Below are positions 56,390 to 64,000 of a stretch of 64,000 bases of DNA, piece after piece. The notes beneath the pieces were generated by a model. The model searched no databases, was not told where the DNA came from, and was given only the letters and a program-made list of their open reading frames with translations. The DNA lies in contig NZ_JABBXD010000005.1 of assembly GCF_014750655.1 (NCBI RefSeq), positions 202,203-266,202 of the forward strand, in the 5' to 3' direction. This DNA is from Salinimonas profundi. Lineage in GTDB: Bacteria > Pseudomonadota > Gammaproteobacteria > Enterobacterales > Alteromonadaceae. Both the position numbers and the translations under genes were made by a program. Every line of letters starts with the position of its first letter. The first letter of the stretch is position 1.

Positions 56390-57409
56390 TTAGCCTGGCC
56401 GACCAGTCTGCGAATTGATGGCATCAAGCGACGGGCCTTTATATTGGCCTAACAGCATATCGACCACAGCTTTGCCATACTGTTGAAACCAGAAGTCCCC
56501 CATTTTTTTTAACCTGGCAATATTGTCCTTACTGTAATCATCCATTGCATCATCGGGCGGCATAGGCAACCCGGGCTGCTCACGCATACTAGCATTAACC
56601 CGAATATAGTTTCCGTCAGCCAGAATCGCTTTTGCCTGATAGGCAACGAGTTGCTCGTCAGATAGCACATCAATAATCTGCCCCTGTCGAATCCACTGGT
56701 ATGCCCCCCACCCCCGCGTTGAGGGGCCGTTAATTTTTCGAGTTCGCTTTCCCGTGCCTACAGACAGAACCGTTATCTCTTCTGTTCTGATACCCGGCCA
56801 AAGCTGCTGCACTTCGGCAACCGCACACAGTGTCGGATTGTTTGCAACCACGCCACCATCGATAAGCCAACGCTGTTCCGGTGGCGCGCCTAACGGTATG
56901 GGTCGACTGGGAAAGTAGGTCGGCGCCGCCGAAGTTGCATCGGCTACGTCGAAACTATTCAAATGAACATGTTCCGGGTGATGGCTTTTTATGACCAACG
57001 GCTGATGACGTTCTACCGCAAACGTGACGGTTAGTACGTGACGCTGACGCTTTGCTGCATTGGATAATGTTGCATCGTTAAACCAGCGTTTTAAAAACTG
57101 CGTTTTTCCTTTTCCCTCATACCGTGGGGCATTTATTCCGTCAATTTCAAAAAAGCCCCGGTTTTCTGCGAAAATGGCTTTACCGCTGCGGTGATTATAG
57201 AGCCGGTTAATTTGCGCCATTGAAATATCAGTGGTCGCAAGGGCCAGCGCAATAATTCCTCCGGTACTGGTACCGGCATAATAGTCAACACAATCGCGTA
57301 ACGATATACCGTGCTCATCTAACAGAATTTTCTCTACATGAGCCAGAAACTGCGTAGTGGCTGCGCCACGGATCCCCCCGCCATCAAGACAAAGTATGAG
57401 CTTACTCAT
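56390..57409 (-). CDS. Patatin-like phospholipase
   Basis: ATG 57409 is chosen (GGA 7 bases upstream, and the patatin fold begins at once); longer starts add unlike sequence. 339 aa. Oxyanion loop DGGGIRG (about 9-15), nucleophile Ser in AGTSTGG, and catalytic Asp in LIDGGVVANNP. It hydrolyses acyl ester bonds of lipids. No signal peptide, so cytoplasmic or delivered otherwise. Alone on this strand between unrelated genes; not part of an evident CBASS or secretion locus. Confidence 0.87.
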   Translation of the reverse strand: MSKLILCLDGGGIRGAATTQFLAHVEKILLDEHGISLRDCVDYYAGTSTGGIIALALATTDISMAQINRLYNHRSGKAIFAENRGFFEIDGINAPRYEGKGKTQFLKRWFNDATLSNAAKRQRHVLTVTFAVERHQPLVIKSHHPEHVHLNSFDVADATSAAPTYFPSRPIPLGAPPEQRWLIDGGVVANNPTLCAVAEVQQLWPGIRTEEITVLSVGTGKRTRKINGPSTRGWGAYQWIRQGQIIDVLSDEQLVAYQAKAILADGNYIRVNASMREQPGLPMPPDDAMDDYSKDNIARLKKMGDFWFQQYGKAVVDMLLGQYKGPSLDAINSQTGRPG

Positions 57410-57639
57410 TATCATTCCATTCAATGATTTATTGTTTAACCATACGCTCGCGATGCAGCAAGTCAACCGTACGAATAGCCAGTCTGCCTGGCTTTCTGAT
57501 CAGCAATAAAAACAATATTCCTCATACAAAGCGGCACATAATCGCCCGTCAAATATTGTCTGCAACCGGTCTACATCTTATTATAGGCGCCTGTGAAATG
57601 TAGTAGCGAGTGAGTACCTTGATTTTTTTTGGCGGCCGG

Positions 57640-59550
57640 ATGCATTATCTCCGAGCTATGTGTTTAGCATTCGCGTGTTTTTTTTCAGCGCTATCGTACG
57701 CGCAGGCTACGGCCACCTCTGCAGTCAGTAGCTACGTTGACTGGCCTCCGTCTATCCTGAAGCCACTGGCATTAGTCAGAGATAATCCGCAACAGGTGAT
57801 TGACGACTCGCTTCCCCAACTTACAAAAATCACTGATCCTGTGGTGAAGGCAGGACGCTATTTTATTATCAGCCGGGCCTATTCTTCTTTGATGCTGCAT
57901 GAAAAAGCACTGACTTTCAGTAACCAGGGCTTATCGTTGCTATCTTATGATGAACAGCCATGGCTACATTCTTATTTGGAGCTGGCCAGAGCCGAGGCTT
58001 TGAAAGGTCTGGGACGGGCCCGGGAAGGCGAACACGAGGTAGCGAAAGCTATCCGCTGGGCAGAGCGCAATCAGTCAAATGAATTGTTGGTCTATGCCTA
58101 CAGTGTGGCAGGCTATATGCGCCTGACGCTGAGTGAAACCGATGAGGCGTTATCAAGTTTTCAAAAAGGCTACCGGCTTGCTGAGGAGACGTCGTTACGA
58201 TTATCCCCTGCCGATTTCAGCGGCATGATTGCACTTGTTTATGAATACCGCGATGAACCGTCACTTGCTATACCTTACTTTGAAGAAGCACAGACTTACT
58301 ATCGCCAGACCGATCAACGCCTTGAGTTAGCAAATACACTTTTCGGTCTGGGTCGAAGTCATCTCAAACTTGAACATACTGAGAAGGGACTGCAGTTGCT
58401 GGTTGAGTCTGCGCGTCTTGCTCTTGATATTCAGGATATTCAGGGGGCGGCATACAGCTATCAACAGATTTCAGAGCAGCTTATTAAAGCCGGGCAGTTG
58501 GAGGAGGCGAAATCTTATCTGGATGATGCACTGCAATTGTTTGAAGATGCTCAAAACCCTTACCAGCAAATCGGTGTGCTGTTGCTGCAAGCCAGAATTT
58601 CGCTGATAGAAAGTAACCATGAAAATGCGCTGTCTCTGATAAAGGCAGCTGAAGGCATCGCTCAGGGAGACGCCTTTTTACCTCACCAGATTCAGATAAA
58701 TCATCTTAAAGCCGAAGCTTTTGCAGCAAGAAACGACTATGAAGACGCCTACACCCTGTTACTGGCCATGCATGATGACGAACAACGTCTGCAGAGGGAA
58801 AAGAATAGCCAGCGACTCATGAAGCTTAAAACCGCCTTTGATACTGAAAAGCAGCGCACACAGAATGCATTACTTCAGGAGCAAAACCTTCGTCAGCAGG
58901 CTGAACTAGAACAAGAACGGGAACAACAACGGTATACCGCAATAGTGGTTTCTTTGCTGTTAGTGATCAGTTTATTACTGCTCTGGCAGCACCGGATCAG
59001 CAAGCGACATCAGATCCGCCTTGAAAGCCTTGCGAATCATGACGGTCTTACCGGGTTACTGACCCGCCGCAAAACGCTTGAAGATACAGAGCAACAGTTA
59101 AACCTGGCGCATCGACATGATGAAGATATCAGCCTGGCAGTATTAGATCTGGACTACTTTAAACAAATTAACGATCAACATGGTCACCAGGCCGGCGATG
59201 ATGTCTTGAAGAGCTTTGCTGCACTGGCCCGGCAAACCTTTCGCAGTACGGACATACTGGGAAGAGTTGGCGGCGAAGAGTTTCTCTTTGTCTTTCCTCA
59301 CACCAGTGTTGAGGATGCCCGCAAGCTTCTTCTCAGGTTTTCCGAATCAGTAAAAGATATTCCGGCGATGATCAACCGCGAGGCACTGACATTGTCAGTT
59401 TCAATCGGGCTGATTAGTGGTGAGCAGGCGAAAACACCGTCAGCCTTAATGGCATTGGCTGACGAAGCACTTTATGAAGCCAAGGAAGCAGGCAGAGATC
59501 GTATCCGTATTTATAACGGTCAACTGCACGTCAAAGATGCAGTACGCTGA
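57640..59550 (+). CDS. Diguanylate cyclase with periplasmic TPR sensor
   Basis: ATG 57640 starts a signal peptide (MHYLRAMCLAFACFFSALSYAQA) and is preferred over a GTG at 57610. 636 aa: tetratricopeptide-like helices (about 50-400) in the periplasm, a coiled coil rich in Gln/Glu, a membrane helix (AIVVSLLLVISLLLLW, about 432-450) and a GGDEF domain with GGEEF and an RSTD inhibitory site five residues before it. It should make c-di-GMP, with product inhibition. Its 3' end overlaps the polB start by 14 bp. Confidence 0.9.
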   Translation: MHYLRAMCLAFACFFSALSYAQATATSAVSSYVDWPPSILKPLALVRDNPQQVIDDSLPQLTKITDPVVKAGRYFIISRAYSSLMLHEKALTFSNQGLSLLSYDEQPWLHSYLELARAEALKGLGRAREGEHEVAKAIRWAERNQSNELLVYAYSVAGYMRLTLSETDEALSSFQKGYRLAEETSLRLSPADFSGMIALVYEYRDEPSLAIPYFEEAQTYYRQTDQRLELANTLFGLGRSHLKLEHTEKGLQLLVESARLALDIQDIQGAAYSYQQISEQLIKAGQLEEAKSYLDDALQLFEDAQNPYQQIGVLLLQARISLIESNHENALSLIKAAEGIAQGDAFLPHQIQINHLKAEAFAARNDYEDAYTLLLAMHDDEQRLQREKNSQRLMKLKTAFDTEKQRTQNALLQEQNLRQQAELEQEREQQRYTAIVVSLLLVISLLLLWQHRISKRHQIRLESLANHDGLTGLLTRRKTLEDTEQQLNLAHRHDEDISLAVLDLDYFKQINDQHGHQAGDDVLKSFAALARQTFRSTDILGRVGGEEFLFVFPHTSVEDARKLLLRFSESVKDIPAMINREALTLSVSIGLISGEQAKTPSALMALADEALYEAKEAGRDRIRIYNGQLHVKDAVR

Positions 59551-61912
59551 CACAGCGGAAGTTTATGGCAAAGGCCACATTCTGAGCCGACGACTGATTC
59601 GGGCTCAGGGTGAACAATATGTTGAGCTTTGGCTGGCAACAGAAATGGGGCTAGTCTGTCTTCTCTCAGAACCGCAGTATAATGTATGCTTCGCTGACCA
59701 TCAGGATCGCGACCGTATTGAACAGCTTCTTAAGCGCCATCAGTTAGCGGTTTCAATTCAAGACACACACTTAAAAACCCTCACCCAGCGACCACTGTGT
59801 CTTCTCAAAGTTAATCATGAAAGTGATCTGTATGAGTTACGCCGATTATGTGAGGAGGCGCAGGTCACACTTTACGAAGCCGATATTAAATTAGTGGACC
59901 GCTTTTTAATGGAGCGCTTTGCTTATGGCAGTGTGAGCTATAAAGCGATACGCAGTAATAGCACAAACAGCACCTTCATTGATGCGAAAGTGAAAGGTGC
60001 CGTTTACCGACCGGCTTTAACCACCCTTTCTATAGATATTGAATGCGATGAAAACGAAAGCCTGTATTCGGTCGGCCTAGCCGGCCCCGACCTGAATCAT
60101 GTGCTTTTGATTCACAAGCAAACAGTCAATACAGATAACACACGATACACGCTTGAAACCGTTCCTGATGAGCGGACACTGCTGACCCGACTTTGTCAGT
60201 TGGTCCAGTCCGCAGACCCGGATGTCATCACAGGATGGAATGTAAAGCAGTTTGATTTTGCAGTGCTTGCCAGACGTGCTGCAAAGCTCAATGTCACGCT
60301 AACACTTGGCAGAGATAACCAAGTGTTGCAGGTGAAAAACTGGAGCAGTGGCCAAACCTGGGTCGAGCTGCCGGGTCGTGCGGTTATTGATGGCATTGAG
60401 GCGCTTAAGACCATGACATATCAGTTTGATAGTTTCTCACTGGATAACGTCGCTGCCCGCCTCCTGAATACCGGCAAGCTAGTAAAAGAGCACGACCAAC
60501 TTGCCGCCATTAAAGCATTGTATCACGACGACCCGACTGGCCTGGCCGACTACAACTTTCAGGACTGTGAGCTTGTTAACCAGATTGCTCACAGCACAAA
60601 TTTCATAGACTTTCTGGTGCTTCGAAGCACACTGACAGGCTTGGAATTATCGCGACTCGGCGGCTCGGTCGCCGCCTTTATCAATGTTTATCTGCCACAT
60701 CTGCACCGCGGTGGTTACATAAGTGGAAATCGCCCTGATGATGGCGGTTTGGCCTCGCCTGGCGGTTATGTCATGGATTCAAAACCAGGCCTTTATGATC
60801 ATGTCCTTGTGTTGGACTTTAAGAGCCTGTACCCGTCGATAATTCGCACCTTTAAAATAGATCCGATGGGTTTAGCAGAAGGGCTACTCACACCTGACAA
60901 CGCTATACCCGGCTTTAAAGGTGCCTGCTTCTCCCGCACCAAGCACTACCTGCCCGATATCATTGCCAACCTCTGGCGACAACGCGATGAAGCCAAAAAG
61001 CAAAATGACGCGCCACGCTCGCAGGCTATAAAAATTCTGATGAACTCTTTTTACGGGGTACTGGGCAGTGGCGGATGCCCTTTTTATGATCCCCGCCTTG
61101 CTAGTTCTATCACAATTCGCGGGCATGAGATTATGCAGACAACAGCTCAGTGGGTAGAAGCGTCGGGCCATGAAGTGATCTACGGCGATACGGATTCTTT
61201 ATTCATCACCCTTTCTGGTATTCCATCTCGCCAGGAAGCAATACAAATCGGTCTGCAATTGGAGCAGGAAATAAATAAGCGATGGCAAAAGCACCTTAAA
61301 ATAAACTATCAGCTTGATTGTTCCCTGGAGCTGGAATTTGAGACCTGTTATGACAAATTCTTTATGCCAACCATCAGAGGTGCTGCTACTGGCAGCAAGA
61401 AGCGTTATGCAGGATTAGTAACTGATGGTGACAACAATCAATCGCTCATTTTTAAGGGGCTTGAGAGTGTGCGCTCAGACTGGACCCAGTTGGCCAAAGT
61501 ATTTCAGGAAACACTCTATCTTAACGTATTTACTGAACAGCCCGTTATCCCCTTTATCAAGCAGACACTCACGGAAATCAGGACTGGTAAGCGGGACGCC
61601 GAGCTGGTGTATAAAAAAAGACTCCGTAAACCACTTACAGAATATACGCGCAGCCGTCCCCCGCATGTCAAAGCGGCTCTGTTGCTTCAATCTCAGAAAA
61701 AACCGACGGAAAAGAGTGAGAATACCTTCAGGGCTACCGCCATACATTACGTTATCACTTTGGAGGGGCCGCAGCCCATTGACCATGTCACCTCGCCGCT
61801 TGATTATGAGCACTATATTGAAAAGCAGATTCAACCTATAGCAGATAGTATCCTGCCATATGTAGACCTTTCTTTCGAACAGATTACAGCCGACCAAATG
61901 GACCTTTTCTGA
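59537..61912 (+). CDS. polB: DNA polymerase II (family B)
   Basis: ATG 59537 gives 791 aa (E. coli PolB 783). Exonuclease motif SIDIECDE (Asp and Glu of Exo I), WNVKQFDFAVLARR, the DFKSLYPSIIRTF polymerase A motif, KILMNSFYGVLGS and YGDTDSLF (catalytic Asp pair). C-terminal KRLRKPLTEY region matches PolB. Translesion/SOS-type repair polymerase in E. coli; no LexA box was recognised upstream, and here the start overlaps a GGDEF gene, so it may be cotranscribed. Confidence 0.95.
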   Translation: MQYADTAEVYGKGHILSRRLIRAQGEQYVELWLATEMGLVCLLSEPQYNVCFADHQDRDRIEQLLKRHQLAVSIQDTHLKTLTQRPLCLLKVNHESDLYELRRLCEEAQVTLYEADIKLVDRFLMERFAYGSVSYKAIRSNSTNSTFIDAKVKGAVYRPALTTLSIDIECDENESLYSVGLAGPDLNHVLLIHKQTVNTDNTRYTLETVPDERTLLTRLCQLVQSADPDVITGWNVKQFDFAVLARRAAKLNVTLTLGRDNQVLQVKNWSSGQTWVELPGRAVIDGIEALKTMTYQFDSFSLDNVAARLLNTGKLVKEHDQLAAIKALYHDDPTGLADYNFQDCELVNQIAHSTNFIDFLVLRSTLTGLELSRLGGSVAAFINVYLPHLHRGGYISGNRPDDGGLASPGGYVMDSKPGLYDHVLVLDFKSLYPSIIRTFKIDPMGLAEGLLTPDNAIPGFKGACFSRTKHYLPDIIANLWRQRDEAKKQNDAPRSQAIKILMNSFYGVLGSGGCPFYDPRLASSITIRGHEIMQTTAQWVEASGHEVIYGDTDSLFITLSGIPSRQEAIQIGLQLEQEINKRWQKHLKINYQLDCSLELEFETCYDKFFMPTIRGAATGSKKRYAGLVTDGDNNQSLIFKGLESVRSDWTQLAKVFQETLYLNVFTEQPVIPFIKQTLTEIRTGKRDAELVYKKRLRKPLTEYTRSRPPHVKAALLLQSQKKPTEKSENTFRATAIHYVITLEGPQPIDHVTSPLDYEHYIEKQIQPIADSILPYVDLSFEQITADQMDLF

Positions 61913-62111
61913 TGAAGACAATCAGACAGAAACAGTAAAAAAGTTGCACCTTTTATCTTTGTAGCCCGTAACTATGATTCTTTACCTTTACTGTATTTAA
62001 ATAGCTACATAGTGCAAAAGTTGAGGTAATATCTGCCCTGCTATCTGAAGTAATTTTCGTTCACATACGCGGCGGGTTTCAGACATTCACTGGCATTAGT
62101 AGGGAGGGCAT

Positions 62112-62321
62112 ATGAAAGACACACACAAATGGTTATTAAGCATTCACGCGAGCGTCGCGTTGTTTTCAATTATGGCTAGTATCTTATTCTTTGTCTTCGA
62201 ATTCATCGAAAAGCCCCAGATAATATTTGCTGCGTTTGTTTCTTTCTGCTCTTTAGAAACGATGTTGTTTTTCAGAATGCGATTAAACACAAAAGTCGAG
62301 CAGGACACCGCTGCCAATTAA
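62112..62321 (+). CDS. Small two-helix membrane protein, unknown
   Basis: 69 aa with an excellent AGGGAGG ribosome site just before the ATG. Two hydrophobic segments (HASVALFSIMASILFFVFEF and IIFAAFVSFCSLETMLFF) suggest two membrane helices, with a polar tail. No family recognised. It has its own leader (61913-62111), which contains no other feature seen. Confidence 0.6.
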   Translation: MKDTHKWLLSIHASVALFSIMASILFFVFEFIEKPQIIFAAFVSFCSLETMLFFRMRLNTKVEQDTAAN

Positions 62322-62390
62322 CGCTTTACTTCTTCACTGATCAACTGCTCCCTGTTTGCTTTATAAATACCTCATACCAGGGAGAAATCT

Positions 62391-63287
62391 ATGTCTAACT
62401 ATCCCGGGCTTAGCGCTCTGCTTTTACTACTCAGCTTCTCCGGTAGCATTTGCGCCGCTTCCGACAGTCAATATCAGGTAGAGAAAATAAAAGATAATGT
62501 CTTCCGATTTACCAGCGGCAAATATCATTCAGCATTTATGATTACCCGCTCAGGTGCTTTCGTTACCGATCCTATTGATGCCCAGTCTGCCAGCTACCTC
62601 AGACGCTATATAAAAGAAAAATTTGATGTGCCAGTTTCCTATATGGCCTACAGCCACAATCACGTCGATCATACTGCGGGCGGGCAGAATCTGAAAGCAG
62701 CGGATACGATAGTAGTAGCTCAAAGTGAGGCAGCTAAGAATATTGTCAATACACAATTGCCAACAGCGCTTCCTGACGTCACGTTTAGTGATGAACTTAC
62801 AATTAAGCTGGATGAGAGTCAGGTAAAATTACAATATTATGGGCGCAACAATGGATACGGTTCAGTAAGCATGCGTTTTGAACCAGCCAATGTTTTGTTT
62901 GTAGTGGACTGGATAACGCTTAACCGATTGCCTTATAAAAACCTGAAGGGTTATGACATTGAGGGGATGATTGCATCCACAGAAGCTGTGTTAAATGAGC
63001 CACCATTCGATGTATTTATCGGGGGACATGCTGATATTGGAACCCGCGAAGATGTAGAAAGTTATTTAGGCTATTTGCGGGCGCTATATAACGGTGTTGA
63101 AACGCGCATGCGTCAGGGTCATAGCCTGCAATCAATTCAAAAATCGCTGCTACTATCCAAGTTCAGTCACTTGAAGATGTTTAAAGAATGGCGCGAGCAA
63201 AATATTGAGGGCGTTTATAATACGCTAAATAGTATGAGCTACTATGATATGCGCCAGGATATCCCCTCATCGTCAGAAGCTAACTAG
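62391..63287 (+). CDS. MBL-fold metallo-hydrolase, secreted
   Basis: 298 aa. Signal peptide ending GSICA/ASDSQYQ. Zn ligands: HNHVDHTAGG (H-x-H-x-D-H, about 89-98), Asp in VVDWITLNRLPY and the His of GGHADIG. The start VEKIKDNVFRFTSGKYHSAFMITRSGAFVTDPI is typical of periplasmic MBL enzymes. The loop order does not show the class B beta-lactamase pattern well enough to claim resistance; substrate unknown. AGGGAGA precedes the ATG. Confidence 0.85.
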   Translation: MSNYPGLSALLLLLSFSGSICAASDSQYQVEKIKDNVFRFTSGKYHSAFMITRSGAFVTDPIDAQSASYLRRYIKEKFDVPVSYMAYSHNHVDHTAGGQNLKAADTIVVAQSEAAKNIVNTQLPTALPDVTFSDELTIKLDESQVKLQYYGRNNGYGSVSMRFEPANVLFVVDWITLNRLPYKNLKGYDIEGMIASTEAVLNEPPFDVFIGGHADIGTREDVESYLGYLRALYNGVETRMRQGHSLQSIQKSLLLSKFSHLKMFKEWREQNIEGVYNTLNSMSYYDMRQDIPSSSEAN

Positions 63288-63599
63288 CCCTTGTTTATCT
63301 GCATAGATACTTACTCTTTAACAAGGAACGCACTCATTGTCAGCTGCACCATGGGTAAAGCGCCAGGCATGAATGCCGAGCTGGACGATGCACCAGGGAT
63401 GGGTGAGGCTCCGGTTTGCGAAGCAGATTTGAGGTGACGTTAAGTCACCTCAAAAGGAACGAACGGGCGTAAACGAACGGGCGTACAGGACGTACGCACT
63501 GGCACTGCGCCACATGGATGTGTCCGAATGCATCGACTCAACGTCAGACTGGTCAAGAGCCTCTGTGTGAATGTGCGTAGCTACACTGCGCTTATACGA
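63288..63599. repeat. Palindrome-rich non-coding block beside the rrn operon
   Basis: About 310 bp without a gene, full of short inverted repeats: GGCAT-GA-ATGCC (63366-63377), TTGAGGTGAC-GTTAA-GTCACCTCAA (63429-63453), GCGTAC-AGGAC-GTACGC (63481-63497) and CACAT-GG-ATGTG (63511-63522). ACGAACGGGCGTA is repeated in tandem with a 14-bp period (63459-63485). It looks like a dispersed intergenic repeat or structured RNA. Confidence 0.5.
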
Positions 63600-63628
63600 A
63601 AAAAGCCCACTCAATGAGTGGGCTTCTT
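63600..63628 (-). terminator. Terminator of the rrn operon
   Basis: On the minus strand AAGAAGCCCACTC-ATTG-AGTGGGCTTTTTT: an eight-pair GC-rich stem with a T6 tract, 13 bases beyond the 5S 3' end. Confidence 0.9.
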
Positions 63629-63640
63629 CGTAGAATGGGA

Positions 63641-63757
63641 GCTTGGCGGTGTGCTACTCTCACATGGGGAGACCCCACACTACCATCGCCGCTAACGTGT
63701 TTCACTTCTGAGTTCGGAATGGGATCAGGTGGTGCCACGTCGCTATGGCCGCCAAGC
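63641..63757 (-). rRNA. rrf: 5S ribosomal RNA
   Basis: The minus strand reads TGCTTGGCGGCCATAGCG ... GATCCCATTCCGAACTCAG AAGTGAAAC ... GGTCTCCCCATGTGAGAGTAG ... CCGCCAAGC, the gammaproteobacterial 5S pattern. The ends pair (TGCTTGGCGG with CCGCCAAGC) and the length is about 117 nt. Exact ends are estimated from E. coli. Confidence 0.96.
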
Positions 63758-63958
63758 AAAAAACTTATCGTGCAGAATATCTTTTCATATTCTGCGCAAG
63801 GAGGACTATCAGTACACGTTGTTGTGCGTCAAGTCAGCCTTACTTAAAAACTAACAATTCGGGAAAGTCTGATATTCAATCTTATCGAGTAACCTAACTA
63901 CTCTTACTTTATGTCTTAGCTTGTCCACAACCCATGCAGACCTTGCCGCTTTGGGTTG
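63758..63958 (-). other. 23S-5S internal spacer
   Basis: About 200 bp with no tRNA gene. ACAACCC (63927-63933) and GGGTTGT (63953-63959) pair around the mature 23S 3' end region and may form a processing stem. No other structure was recognised. Confidence 0.6.
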
Positions 63959-64000
63959 TATGGTTAAGCCTCTCGGGCAATTAGTACAGGTTAGCTTAAC
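63959..64000 (-). rRNA. rrl: 3' end of 23S ribosomal RNA (truncated by window edge)
   Basis: The minus strand from the right edge reads GTTAAGCTAACCTGTACTAA then TTGCCCGAGAGGCTTAACCA, which aligns with the last bases of E. coli 23S (GGTACTAATGAACCGTGAGG CTTAACC). The operon therefore continues beyond the window, reading leftwards 16S-23S-5S. The exact 3' end is estimated. Confidence 0.93.

Noticed and set aside
56390..57409. Patatin as a CBASS effector
   Set aside because: No cyclic oligonucleotide synthase, Cap2/Cap3 or other defence gene is near; neighbours are an envelope operon and a GGDEF gene.
62391..63287. MBL protein as a class B beta-lactamase
   Set aside because: Only the general MBL metal motif is visible; the N-terminal form is that of generic periplasmic MBL hydrolases.
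63429..63453. The 10-bp hairpin as an integron attC site
   Set aside because: No core-site GTTRRRY/RYYYAAC pair flanks it, no integrase is in view and there is no cassette structure.
63614..63847. A 77-codon open frame on + across the 5S region
   Set aside because: It is antisense to the 5S rRNA and its spacer, a common false gene call.
1..64000. CRISPR arrays, insertion sequences, prophage or tRNA genes
   Set aside because: No regularly spaced repeats, transposase, phage structural genes or cloverleaf sequence were seen on either strand.

Overview
The window looks like chromosomal DNA of a marine gammaproteobacterium of the order Alteromonadales, probably an Alteromonas/Salinimonas-like Alteromonadaceae. 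The basis is protein style (large TonB-dependent receptor, cyo-type quinol oxidase, minor pilin cluster, RskA-type anti-sigma with a DUF4331 protein), balanced base composition and Alteromonadales-like 5S/23S sequence. This placement is inference; no search was run. No phage, transposon, CRISPR array or tRNA was seen, and no gene shows an obvious frameshift.

Layout. 1-6.3 kb: a signalling island with a LuxR-type response regulator and a REC-EAL-GAF regulator on +, facing an operon on - for a periplasmic solute-binding lipoprotein and a hybrid histidine kinase. A shared TACGTA-centred motif lies the same 39 bp ahead of a -10-like box at two of these promoters. 6.5-11.5 kb: type IV pilus minor pilins (fimT-pilW-pilX-pilV order on -, pilE divergent), with an oversized PilV-like protein and no PilY1. 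12-19.5 kb: two acyl-CoA operons (ACAD-MaoC-SDR and AidB-acyl-CoA ligase) with an XRE/MmyB-type regulator between them. 19.7-22.8 kb: Tsx-like porin, MscS channel and an unknown membrane protein. 22.9-27.8 kb: cyoABCDE. 27.8-31.8 kb: ABM protein, ROK regulator, FucP-like sugar permease, PfkB sugar kinase. 32-36.7 kb: a small Cys-containing unknown, a TonB receptor and a small beta-barrel. 36.7-39.8 kb: LysR regulator and a PepSY-DUF2271/DUF4198 pair behind a Fur-like box. 40-43 kb: phospholipase D-VTT fusion plus an EEP-family hydrolase. 43.3-52.5 kb: a complete chemosensory operon (mcp-cheY-cheA-cheW-mcp-cheR-cheD-cheB) with the order of the Pseudomonas aeruginosa Che2 cluster, followed by a pseudo-receiver. 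52.6-56.3 kb: ECF sigma/anti-sigma, DUF4331 protein and cadherin-like lipoprotein. 56.4-63.3 kb: patatin, TPR-GGDEF cyclase, DNA polymerase II, a small membrane protein and an MBL-fold enzyme. The right edge holds the 5S and the 3' end of the 23S rRNA of an rrn operon on -, with its terminator.

How parts fit. The left island probably converts a small-molecule signal into transcription and c-di-GMP output, and the TACGTA motif suggests a closed regulatory circuit. The chemosensory operon carries its own adaptation enzymes (R, B, D) but no cheZ; a CheZ-like D-x3-Q motif sits instead at the end of its first receptor. The second receptor ends in a CheR-tethering pentapeptide. These two regions are the most promising for new biology.
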